From assembly GCA_937874815.1 (NCBI GenBank), contig CALNBW010000467.1, positions 1 to 13,968 on the forward strand: 13,968 nt of DNA. The letters run 5' to 3'. The position numbers and the translations under genes were made by a program. This document shows positions 6,769 to 13,388 of this stretch, in pieces. Below the pieces are notes generated by a model. That model saw nothing but the letters and a program-made list of their open reading frames with translations, did no database searches and was not told the origin of the DNA. Within the stretch, counting starts at the first letter, position 1. Every line of letters begins with the position of its first letter. This DNA is from an uncultured Bacillota bacterium (GTDB lineage: Bacteria; Bacillota; UBA994; UBA5500).

Positions 6769-8046
6769 ATGATACTACTTTATGTAATTCTGGTGGTCAC
6801 TATAATCTTGTTGGCGTGGCGCATTAACCATCCAGGTGATCTGCGCCTCAACCGTCGGTATCTAGCACGTTATTTGAAGGACGCACTAGGGCGTGGGCCA
6901 GTACGTCTGCAGACTACTAAATTGCCCGTTGATAGGCCGACAGGTGCCCCAGAGGAGAGAGCCTATTATGACATAGAGGCCGAGTTTGCAGATGAGAGTA
7001 AGCGGTCAGTTTCGGTGCAGATTGTCTATCCCCTGGAGGAGCTGCATCAAGAAAGGGAGCAGAGAAACCTGCCCAGCAATGGGGAAGCAAGCATGATGCC
7101 GGGGCTAACGGAGATGCAGAGCAGTTTCGACGTTGGTGCCAGGCTAAAGGAGGATCCTTTTAAGGATTTAGCCACTGAGGAGAAGGTGACTGCCGCCAAA
7201 GCGGCTATGGTAAATAGAGAAGTGGACCAGCTGCGCACTGCGTCTGTTAACGGCGTAGTGTTCCCTCGCCTTATTGCGCATGATGAACAACGCCTGATTA
7301 CCATTACCGAATCTGTTGGTAAGCAACGTTTTGATGACGTCTGGCAGGAACTAGATGATGCCGCCAGGCGCAGCATGTTACTGCAGCTGTTGCAGGATAT
7401 TGCTGTCTTTCATGGTCGCAGTGCAGATTTGGCAGCCATCTTGCCACCAGGCCCTAGCCATAATGAGCGGGCCATGCGCGAATCGCTTTACGCGAGCCTG
7501 GATAACGGCTTGCAGCTGGCAACTGCAAGCATTCAGCAGGCACTGAGTGCAGCCGGGCCTCTTTATGCTACTGCCCAACTGGAGAAAGGGGTGCGTTTAG
7601 CCAATGCCTCACCCCGTGGTTATTTTGTCAGGGACGGGCGGGCGCGTAGTTTCAACTGGGCGGATCTGCGCCGGGATGTATCAGCTCTCGATGTTATCGA
7701 GTTAGTCTGTGATCCTGCCCTAGGGCTTTCGGTAGAGCAGGAAGTCGAGTCTTTTACGGCATATCTGGATAAACTGCGGGAGAATACTGATGTTGATGCG
7801 GAAACACCAACATTAGTAGACCTCAGGCGGTTAGCAATCTATTTTCAGCTGGTTCTCGTGGGGCATCTAGCCCTCTTCCAGCGTGGCCCTAATGCCGTTA
7901 ATTCCAAAAGCCCCTTGGACATTAAACATTGGCCGGCCACCAGTTTGTCTCGAGTCGCTAACAAGTTACTTGCCCATCTGCAGGCTGATGATGAATTGCG
8001 GGCCTTGCTCGACTTGTTAGCCCCTGTGTTGCGGTCACTGGTATAA
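6769..8046 (+). CDS. Membrane-anchored protein of unknown function, possibly a degenerate kinase-fold (APH-like) protein
   Basis: No confident family is recognised. The N-terminus (MILLYVILVVTIILLAW) is one membrane segment followed by basic residues, so the remaining 400 residues should be cytoplasmic. A polar linker lies near residues 75-125. The second half is suggestive of an aminoglycoside-phosphotransferase-like layout. FPRLIAHDEQRLITITESVG (about 165-184) resembles the hinge strand, and LLQDIAVFHG (about 208-217) the helix before the catalytic loop. ANASPRGYFV (about 277) stands where HGDxHxxN would be, and SFNWADLR (about 294) where the metal-binding Asp would be. Both catalytic positions are changed, so if the fold is right it is a pseudokinase. 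The start is supported by GGAGGGTGAT directly upstream. It is followed by a bidirectional terminator and convergent to the DUF6754 operon. Confidence 0.75.
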   Translation: MILLYVILVVTIILLAWRINHPGDLRLNRRYLARYLKDALGRGPVRLQTTKLPVDRPTGAPEERAYYDIEAEFADESKRSVSVQIVYPLEELHQEREQRNLPSNGEASMMPGLTEMQSSFDVGARLKEDPFKDLATEEKVTAAKAAMVNREVDQLRTASVNGVVFPRLIAHDEQRLITITESVGKQRFDDVWQELDDAARRSMLLQLLQDIAVFHGRSADLAAILPPGPSHNERAMRESLYASLDNGLQLATASIQQALSAAGPLYATAQLEKGVRLANASPRGYFVRDGRARSFNWADLRRDVSALDVIELVCDPALGLSVEQEVESFTAYLDKLRENTDVDAETPTLVDLRRLAIYFQLVLVGHLALFQRGPNAVNSKSPLDIKHWPATSLSRVANKLLAHLQADDELRALLDLLAPVLRSLV

Positions 8047-8058
8047 CTTTAGGCAGCG

Positions 8059-8098
8059 AAAAAGCCTGCTCCCCGCGAAACCGGAGGGCAGGCTTTTT
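8059..8098. terminator. Bidirectional intrinsic terminator
   Basis: An 11-bp perfect stem (8059-8069 with 8088-8098) has arms AAAAAGCCTGC and GCAGGCTTTTT. The G+C part is followed by a T5 run on each strand, the hallmark of a two-way rho-independent terminator. It ends the gene at 6769-8046 on the + strand and the four-gene membrane operon on the minus strand. Confidence 0.92.
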
Positions 8099-8123
8099 AT
8101 TGTTATCGTTAGTTGCAGCATCG

Positions 8124-8762
8124 TCAGATAATCCCTAGCCAAGTGCCGAAGATATCGCTGATGGTACCGAGTAGCAAAGAAATACGCCCCATGACGACGT
8201 TACCGAAAGCAACACCAAAGGTAACCATCATGATTAAGCGGCCGAAGTTGGCCATTTTGCTAACCGGTCCTTTGTGTTCCACTGAGAAGAAAAAGTAGAA
8301 CAACACACCGAGTACACCGAGAACCATGATGATGTTGTTGATAGATTTACCGAGCAGGAATGACCCGTCGCTTGCTTTAACAACTAAAGGAACCATTGCC
8401 GCCCGTGATTGGGCAATCAGCTGCGATTGTAGCAAGCCAAAAATGGAGATACCGACGCCTAGCCCCATGAGATAAGACATGGGCCAACGGCTAAGCCAGG
8501 CTACCGGCTTGAAGAAACGGGTGTATAACATCAAGCCTAGGATAATTGGGATAATTAGGTTTAGCTCGCCCTTGACAGTAAGGGGAGTCCAGGCTTGGTC
8601 AACGATATTGCCATAGGCGGTAACAACGGCGTATCCCACGCTAGCACCGACATAGATATGTTCAAACAGCCGGTAGATAGGGTTCTCTTTGTAGAGGAAC
8701 GAGTACAACGCGAGCATGCCTATGCCCATGAACCAAACCCAGGGGTTAGTTGATACGTTCAT
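8124..8762 (-). CDS. Polytopic membrane protein of unknown function (fourth gene of DUF6754 operon)
   Basis: A 212-residue integral membrane protein with about six hydrophobic segments and no recognised catalytic motif. Helices are seen near residues 7-24, 36-50, 68-83, 97-115, 142-158 and 175-200. Charged loops between them contain LYKENPIYRLFEH near the N-terminus and VEHKGPVSKMANFGR before the last helix. The C-terminal part has GVAFGNVVMGRISLLLG (from residue 183), an arginine-containing helix related to the end of its neighbour at 9650-10288. GGAGGTGA sits about seven bases before the ATG. It lies 38 bases after the preceding gene and is last before the two-way terminator, so it is part of a single four-gene transcript. 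The function is unknown; a structural subunit of a membrane complex is the best guess. Confidence 0.85.
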   Translation of the reverse strand: MNVSTNPWVWFMGIGMLALYSFLYKENPIYRLFEHIYVGASVGYAVVTAYGNIVDQAWTPLTVKGELNLIIPIILGLMLYTRFFKPVAWLSRWPMSYLMGLGVGISIFGLLQSQLIAQSRAAMVPLVVKASDGSFLLGKSINNIIMVLGVLGVLFYFFFSVEHKGPVSKMANFGRLIMMVTFGVAFGNVVMGRISLLLGTISDIFGTWLGII

Positions 8763-8800
8763 GCTTTGTCACCTCCGTACATTAGTACCTGAAAACGGGC

Positions 8801-9628
8801 TTAGCCTTTGGCTTTTTTCTCTTTTCGTTGCGAGGCGAAATAGGCGACGTTACCTACTACGATAAAGGCGATGATAACCAAATGCCCAAGGGACTGGGCG
8901 TCCATGCGAGCCAGCCCTTCACCTGGTTCACCCAATAAGACTTCGTATTCAGCACCGCCACGCAGCCCAGGCAAGAGACCGGCAAACTGGCCGGAGTTAA
9001 GATAGGGCATAACGTTAGGTACGCTAACAGTGACGATGCCAACGCCATAAAGCGGCCCCCCTGGCGGTAGTTGGCGCAGGTATTCCTGGTAACCAGGGGC
9101 TCCTGTCTGGAAGTCCATAATCAACGTGATGTCGTTGATATCCTTGATGTTCTTCATGATAGGCAAATTGGCAACGGGAGTGCCGCGATGATCCCTAGTG
9201 AAAGTGGTTGCGGGCTGTTCAATAAACTTCTTGACAGCCGATTCCCCACCAGCCAGGTAGCCCAAATTGACGATATCCTCGCCATAAACGACGCGGTCCC
9301 CGAGAGATTTCAGCACTCTTTCCGCGAGCATCGGGCCATCTTCTACGAAGGCCACCATGATGCTCTTAATGCCGCGGTTAGCCAAGTGCTTAGCTACTGC
9401 CACTGCCTGTGGATGTACGTCTGCCGAGCCAGCGGCGGAGTAATCCATACCTATCATCACAATGTCCGTTTCCGGATCGAGGCTCTCGATCAAATCGTAG
9501 ACCTGCTGTGTAGTAGGGTTGACAGTGAGCGGGATTCCGATAGGCTTAAGCATTGGGATGAGCAGGGCGACAAACAAAACAACATAGATCACCCTGCGGT
9601 CTATATTCTGCAAACGCTCTAGCCACAT
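8801..9628 (-). CDS. Membrane-anchored protein with a predicted external alpha/beta domain (third gene of DUF6754 operon)
   Basis: Unknown family. The layout is a short N-terminus (MWLERLQNIDRR), membrane helix at about 13-27, a soluble region of about 210 residues, membrane helix at about 248-266, and a lysine-rich tail (RKEKKAKG). The positive-inside rule puts both ends in the cytoplasm and the soluble domain outside the membrane. Within it, TDIVMIGMDYSA, IKSIMVAFVEDG and DITLIMDFQTG look like alternating strands of a Rossmann-like or flavodoxin-like sheet. No nucleotide-binding loop or catalytic triad is evident. The ATG at 9628 is preferred over an in-frame GTG at 9637 because that GTG lies inside the AGGAGGTG ribosome site. 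It begins 21 bases after the second gene of the operon. Confidence 0.85.
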   Translation of the reverse strand: MWLERLQNIDRRVIYVVLFVALLIPMLKPIGIPLTVNPTTQQVYDLIESLDPETDIVMIGMDYSAAGSADVHPQAVAVAKHLANRGIKSIMVAFVEDGPMLAERVLKSLGDRVVYGEDIVNLGYLAGGESAVKKFIEQPATTFTRDHRGTPVANLPIMKNIKDINDITLIMDFQTGAPGYQEYLRQLPPGGPLYGVGIVTVSVPNVMPYLNSGQFAGLLPGLRGGAEYEVLLGEPGEGLARMDAQSLGHLVIIAFIVVGNVAYFASQRKEKKAKG

Positions 9629-9649
9629 TATTGGCACCTCCTTTGCTGG

Positions 9650-10288
9650 TTAATCACCTATTCCTAGGTGGCCGCGGTCAAAGCCAAGCAGGATGCGTAG
9701 GCTAGTGGCAAAACCGCCGATGGCGACGCCAATAGCAATGCCCCGCTGGCCCGTTGTATTAATTACAGTCAGTAACCAGGACCCGATTACAGGAAACTGG
9801 TTCCAAAGCTGCTCGGCTATGGGTGCATTGCCGAGCATAACCAGGATTGCTGCCGCAAGCAACAGTGTTGCTTCCACGCTGCGCATGCGGAAAGCACGGT
9901 AGGAAGCTGAAGCTACATAGAAGGCAATCATCGCATACATGGTTGCGCTGAACGGACTGTAAGCATAGTTGAACAGATTGGAGAATAATTCGGCTGCCCC
10001 CTCGTTGCTGGGGTTATTGCGGCTATAGATGCCCACGATGATAAAAAGAAACATCGTTATCAGTAAAACCGCACTATTGATCCACCCCGTCCGCTGGTTA
10101 GCTATATGGGCCGCATGAATGCGAATGATGTTAACACATGCCAACCCAACGGCGAAAGCAGTTATGATGACACCCCAGTTGTTCAGCATACTGCCGACTT
10201 GCTTAAGCCCGGGGCTTTCGATGAAGTAGGTGGCCAGCACTAGGACGCCTACCAAGAACACAATTAGCACGGGAACGCTTCTTTTCAC
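9650..10288 (-). CDS. Polytopic membrane protein of unknown function (second gene of DUF6754 operon)
   Basis: A 212-residue integral membrane protein with about six or seven hydrophobic helices: 5-24, 33-55, 69-88, about 105-125, 138-154, 160-178 and 184-203. A conserved-looking charged loop, IRIHAAHIANQRTGW, follows helix two. The C-terminus contains QRGIAIGVAIGGFATSLRILLG, whose GVAxG-x6/7-R-x-LLG pattern recurs at the end of the fourth gene, which is also 212 residues long. The two may be distant paralogues. The start is a GTG at 10288 preceded by a run of six G (GGGGGGAT) rather than a classic AGGAGG. No ATG is available at the conserved hydrophobic start. The spacing to neighbours is 37 and 21 bases. 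No enzymatic motif is seen, so a structural or channel subunit is plausible. Confidence 0.83.
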   Translation of the reverse strand: MKRSVPVLIVFLVGVLVLATYFIESPGLKQVGSMLNNWGVIITAFAVGLACVNIIRIHAAHIANQRTGWINSAVLLITMFLFIIVGIYSRNNPSNEGAAELFSNLFNYAYSPFSATMYAMIAFYVASASYRAFRMRSVEATLLLAAAILVMLGNAPIAEQLWNQFPVIGSWLLTVINTTGQRGIAIGVAIGGFATSLRILLGFDRGHLGIGD

Positions 10289-10325
10289 TTTTATCCCCCC
10301 TTGTCGTTAAAATCTCAGTTGTTGT

Positions 10326-11102
10326 CTACATCTTGCTTAACTCTACTAGCCAAGTGCTCCCCGCGGTGGCAAGGATAGTGCCCAAGATAATGAAGGCAAT
10401 GGTCAGTAGCTTGACTATGTCTTGGCCGGCTAGGTTGCCAACTTTGCTCGTGTCTTGAGACAAGTAAGCTCCACCAGCATATAGCTCTTCACCGATGAGC
10501 GTGTAGTCGCAAGCGGCTACGAAGAACGCAGTTTGAGCTAGGTTGCCGGTGCCCGCTACCTGAATAGCGCCAACCTGGGCGCCGCCTTCAGCGAAGAGTA
10601 AGGATTCAGCCATAAAGTACCCGACCATGATGTTGGCTGCCACTTTCTCTCGGTTGAAAATACCTAGTACCCCGGCCGCCCAAGCGAACTGGGCCTCAGA
10701 GATGAAGCGGACTGTATCTTCCTGGAACATGTCTGGTTTGCCGGCGGCTGAATAGGATTCTCGTACTAGTTCCTGGATCATAGGGAAGGATTGGGGTGAT
10801 TTACAGGTAACGATCAGCTGGGTGTTATAGCGGGCTGTCAGGGCGACTACATAACCAAGAACGTCAAGCGATGCAAACGTTTGGGGGGCTGTAGAAGTGG
10901 TAATTTCACCGTAGCCAGGGCTGAAGTGCACTGGCCGACCCATTTCAGTGGCTCGACCGACAGCCTCCTCAATCGAGTCTAGGGCCGGGATGCGCCGAAT
11001 CTTCGGGGTGACCTTACCAGAGCGAGTCGCTAGTAGCATGCCGATGGTGATAACACCAAGAACAATAAAGGTGCCAAGAACAAAATAGGTGCCTTGAATC
11101 AT
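10326..11102 (-). CDS. DUF6754-family membrane protein (first gene of a four-gene membrane operon)
   Basis: The sequence fits the uncharacterised DUF6754 family. It begins MIQG, then has a helix (about 5-25), a strongly basic stretch (ATRSGKVTPKIRRIP), a soluble domain of about 200 residues, and a C-terminal helix (about 231-252). Basic residues directly after the first helix predict that the soluble domain is cytoplasmic, opposite to the third gene of the operon. Landmarks are HFSPGYGEI, TFASLDVLGYVVALTARYN, GGAQVGAIQVAGTG and DYTLIGEELYAGGAYLS. Glycine-rich turns are frequent, but no P-loop or other cofactor motif is found. A longer reading from 11153 was rejected because AAAGGAGGT lies seven bases before the ATG at 11102 and the extension lacks family features. 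Family call recalled from memory; function unknown. Confidence 0.85.
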   Translation of the reverse strand: MIQGTYFVLGTFIVLGVITIGMLLATRSGKVTPKIRRIPALDSIEEAVGRATEMGRPVHFSPGYGEITTSTAPQTFASLDVLGYVVALTARYNTQLIVTCKSPQSFPMIQELVRESYSAAGKPDMFQEDTVRFISEAQFAWAAGVLGIFNREKVAANIMVGYFMAESLLFAEGGAQVGAIQVAGTGNLAQTAFFVAACDYTLIGEELYAGGAYLSQDTSKVGNLAGQDIVKLLTIAFIILGTILATAGSTWLVELSKM

Positions 11103-11141
11103 TGTTATACCTCCTTTCTTTTTTGCGCCATTGAGACAGGG

Positions 11142-11157
11142 TTGGATAAACATCCAA
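11142..11157 (-). promoter_or_regulatory. Operator-like or leader hairpin upstream of the DUF6754 operon
   Basis: A perfect 6-bp inverted repeat, TTGGAT and ATCCAA separated by four bases, lies 40 bases upstream of the DUF6754 start codon. It could be a dimeric repressor site or a small hairpin in the mRNA leader. Nothing identifies a regulator. Confidence 0.3.
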
Positions 11158-11411
11158 TTATCTGCCTTAGGTTTATTGCTTACTATTCAAGAAACAGAGG
11201 GAGATTCCTGCTATCAAAACAAGTTTTTATGACTTTTTCTTAATGAATAGGGAGTCAGGGAGCATCTGATGGATATGGGTTCCTTGGTATTTGATTCACA
11301 ATGTAGTACTATTAGGCGGGCTGTCCATATAGCAATAAGCAGTTTTCTCGCTGGGTGAATAAACTAAGCAACTGGCCGAATTTATTCCCATAGGCACGAG
11401 AAGCTTGTGCC

Positions 11412-11439
11412 TTGCTAGCAATGCATATATGCTTATAGT
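11412..11439 (+). promoter_or_regulatory. Putative promoter for the small gene at 11467
   Basis: TTGCTA (11412-11417) and TATAGT (11434-11439) are separated by 16 bases and lie just upstream of the ribosome binding site. A palindrome, GCATATATGC (11423-11432), falls in the spacer. The boxes are only moderate matches to the sigmaA consensus. Confidence 0.35.
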
Positions 11440-11466
11440 GAGAAGCTAAAAACAGAAAGGGGTGGA

Positions 11467-11784
11467 ATGATGAGCAGTAACGTGAACCTGATTACTATCT
11501 GTTCTTTAGTGATAGGCAACAATTTACCGATGCGTTCTGACAAGGATAAGCAACAAGCGGAGTTGCCAGAGATGCCTGAACAGCAGCAGGTACAGGAGGC
11601 GGTGCCTAGCGAAGCAGTCGTGAATGATGATGGCCAGGAAGTGGCTAAGGGCAAGGAAAAGACTGCGGGTAGCACTAAATGTATTTATCGGGGGCTAATA
11701 AAGAAAGTTTTGGTCGTAGGGGTATTGGCACTAGTTCTCAGTCGCTGGTGCCGTTCTCGGCGCGACGAGCCAGATGCAGCTTAG
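11467..11784 (+). CDS. Small hypothetical protein with a C-terminal membrane segment
   Basis: A 105-residue protein with no recognised family. The N-terminus contains a mildly hydrophobic stretch (NLITICSLVIG). Then comes a hydrophilic region of about 50 residues rich in Gln, Glu and Pro (for example PEMPEQQQVQEAVP), and after a basic patch (YRGLIKK) one clear membrane segment, VLVVGVLALVLSRWC. The tail is short and charged (RSRRDEPDAA). The layout resembles a tail-anchored protein with most of the chain in the cytoplasm. A good ribosome site, AAAGGGGTGG, precedes the first of two tandem ATG codons. It diverges from the DUF6754 operon and is closed by a strong hairpin, which supports its being a real gene. 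Function and any link to its neighbours are unknown. Confidence 0.6.
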   Translation: MMSSNVNLITICSLVIGNNLPMRSDKDKQQAELPEMPEQQQVQEAVPSEAVVNDDGQEVAKGKEKTAGSTKCIYRGLIKKVLVVGVLALVLSRWCRSRRDEPDAA

Positions 11785-11793
11785 GTGATGACG

Positions 11794-11828
11794 CCCAAGA
11801 GGCCTTGCCGCTGGCAAGGCCTCTTGGG
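11794..11828. terminator. Perfect 16-bp hairpin between convergent genes (terminator-like)
   Basis: CCCAAGAGGCCTTGCC (11794-11809) pairs perfectly with 11813-11828 across a 3-base loop. It begins 9 bases after the small gene's stop codon and ends one base before the stop codon of the minus-strand ATPase gene, the position expected of a shared terminator. However, only a TT dinucleotide follows on the + strand and no T-run on the other, so it is not a textbook intrinsic terminator. Confidence 0.7.
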
Positions 11829-11829
11829 T

Positions 11830-12579
11830 TCAGCGCGCGCCGAGCAAGGCATGGATTTGTTGGCGCAAGGCAACAAATTCGGGCATAGTCATCGTTTGGG
11901 CAGTGCGTGGCCGAGCGAAAGGCACGGTGATCTCTTGCACAATGCGCGCCGGCTTAGGCGATAAAACATAAACGCGGTCAGCCAAGAATAAAGCCTCTTC
12001 TATGCTATGGGTAACCAGCAGCACACTGCGGCGATGCTCCTCCCAGATATCAAGCAGCCATTGCTGCATCTCAGCGCGTGTGAGGGCATCTAGTGCGCCG
12101 AAAGGCTCGTCTAGGCACATCAGCTCCTGGGGGCTGAGCAGGGCACGCAAAAAGCTAACGCGCTGCTGCATACCCCCAGAAAGGGTTTCGGGATAGGCCT
12201 TATCGTAGCCGCTGAGGCCGATGCGCGGTAGCCAGGTGCGCGCTTCGGCTAAAGCGGCTTCTTTAGGCGTGCCTGCCACTTCCAGCGCCAGAGCGGCGTT
12301 GCTTTCTACACTGCGCCAAGGAAAAAGAGTGTTTTGCTGGGGAACATAACTGATATGCCCCGCCTTCCCAGTAATGTCTTTCCCCTCCAACCAAATTTCC
12401 CCGGCTGTCGGCTGCAGCAGCCCGCCAATCAACTTGAAAAGGGTGCTTTTACCGCAGCCAGAGGGGCCAATGACGGCGGCAAATTCTCCTTGCTTTACCT
12501 GTAGGGAGATATCCTGCAGTACTTCAATACGCCCCGAGCCTGCACCGTAATGCATGCTGATCTGCTTCAGCTCTAACAT
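11830..12579 (-). CDS. ABC transporter ATP-binding protein (SsuB/TauB/ThiZ type)
   Basis: Cytoplasmic ATPase of an importer in the nitrate/sulfonate/taurine/pyrimidine-precursor class. The motifs are complete: Walker A GPSGCGKST (residues 38-46), Q-loop YVPQQNTLFPWRSV, signature LSGGMQQR, Walker B LMCLDEP, D-loop FGALD, and switch histidine VTHS followed by IEEALFLADRVYVLS. The phrases LFPWRSV and DEPFGALD are characteristic of this importer class. Length (249 residues) is normal. Its ATG shares one base with the TAA of the upstream permease gene (TAATG), implying translational coupling. It is the last gene of an operon running binding protein, permease, ATPase. Motifs do not reveal substrate; the binding protein suggests a thiamine pyrimidine precursor. 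Confidence 0.93.
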   Translation of the reverse strand: MLELKQISMHYGAGSGRIEVLQDISLQVKQGEFAAVIGPSGCGKSTLFKLIGGLLQPTAGEIWLEGKDITGKAGHISYVPQQNTLFPWRSVESNAALALEVAGTPKEAALAEARTWLPRIGLSGYDKAYPETLSGGMQQRVSFLRALLSPQELMCLDEPFGALDALTRAEMQQWLLDIWEEHRRSVLLVTHSIEEALFLADRVYVLSPKPARIVQEITVPFARPRTAQTMTMPEFVALRQQIHALLGAR

Positions 12580-13355
12580 TAGTTCCCCTCCCTGCGGTTA
12601 TTCCAACGAACGAGTTTTTTTCCCAAGTAGGCGATGCTAGCAAAGAAGAGTAGGCTGAGCACTACAATCACGCCAATGCTGACAAACACCCGGTCGGTGC
12701 GGAAAGAAGCCGCCGACAAACGCATATAGACACCGAGCCCTTTTTGCGCACCCAACCATTCAGAAATAACCGCCCCCATCATGCTGTAAGTAGCTGATAC
12801 CTTGAGGCCTGAGAAAACATGAGGCAGGGAGTTGGGTAGCTCCAGCATCCAAAAAATCTGGGAGCGTTTGGCCCCAATCATGTGCAGATAATCGAGCATG
12901 GCGGGGTCGGGGTAGTCTAGCCCTTGGAGCGCCGCTATCAAGATCGGGAAAAAGCACATAAGAGCGATGATCAGCACCTTGGGCAAGATGCCAAAGCCAA
13001 ACCAGACGACCAAAAGTGGGGCTAAGGCGATGATTGGGATGTTCTGCGACAATATGATCAGCGGATAGAGTGCCTGCCGTAGCGCTGGGAATGCACTGTG
13101 CAGCGCCACAGCTAGCACTAAGCCGACGCCTGTCCCTAGGGCGAAACCAGCTACCGCTATCTGAAGTGTGGCTAGCGTGTGCATCTTGACGCGGGGCCAA
13201 CTATTGACTGCTTCCCGCAGAATTGCCGTTGGTGCCGGTAGCAGCCAAGCCTCCACATCGTAGGCCGTTACATAGACCTCCCAGGCTAATAGTAAGATGA
13301 GGACCGCCAGTAGCGGCGGCCCTGCCTTGAAGAGAACTCTCCTGGCATTTAGCAT
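12579..13355 (-). CDS. ABC transporter permease (SsuC/TauC/ThiX type)
   Basis: Inner membrane channel subunit of the importer, in the binding-protein-dependent transport system permease family. A first helix (about residues 11-28) is followed by LLPAPTAILREA, typical of this class, then further helices. The cytoplasmic coupling loop MIGAKRSQIFWMLELPNSLPH (about 161-181) is the EAA-like motif that docks on the ATPase. SEWLGAQKGLG and the last helix follow as in SsuC relatives. Length is 258 residues. The ATG is preceded by GGAAGGTGA. It lies 33 bases after the substrate-binding protein gene and overlaps the ATPase start by one base. A homodimer of this protein is expected per transporter. Confidence 0.93.
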   Translation of the reverse strand: MLNARRVLFKAGPPLLAVLILLLAWEVYVTAYDVEAWLLPAPTAILREAVNSWPRVKMHTLATLQIAVAGFALGTGVGLVLAVALHSAFPALRQALYPLIILSQNIPIIALAPLLVVWFGFGILPKVLIIALMCFFPILIAALQGLDYPDPAMLDYLHMIGAKRSQIFWMLELPNSLPHVFSGLKVSATYSMMGAVISEWLGAQKGLGVYMRLSAASFRTDRVFVSIGVIVVLSLLFFASIAYLGKKLVRWNNRREGN

Positions 13356-13388
13356 CTTGCGTCACCTTCCACTTAGCGCCAGCTAAGA

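Larger units (their letters stand above)
11103..11466. other. 364-bp divergent intergenic region with several inverted repeats
   Basis: No gene is seen. The region should control the DUF6754 operon (leftward) and the small gene at 11467 (rightward). It contains TTGGAT/ATCCAA (11142-11147, 11152-11157), about 40 bases before the DUF6754 start. A longer imperfect pair links 11183-11194 with 11236-11250 (CTATTC/GAATAG and AGAAA/TTTCT). AGGCAC/GTGCCT (11392-11397, 11407-11412) and GCATATATGC (11423-11432) lie nearer the right-hand gene. No convincing leftward sigmaA promoter was found, so an alternative sigma factor or activator is possible. Confidence 0.55.

Noticed and set aside
9071..9622. A 183-codon open frame on the + strand
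   Set aside because: It lies wholly antisense to the third gene of the DUF6754 operon, has no ribosome site, and its translation shows no family features.
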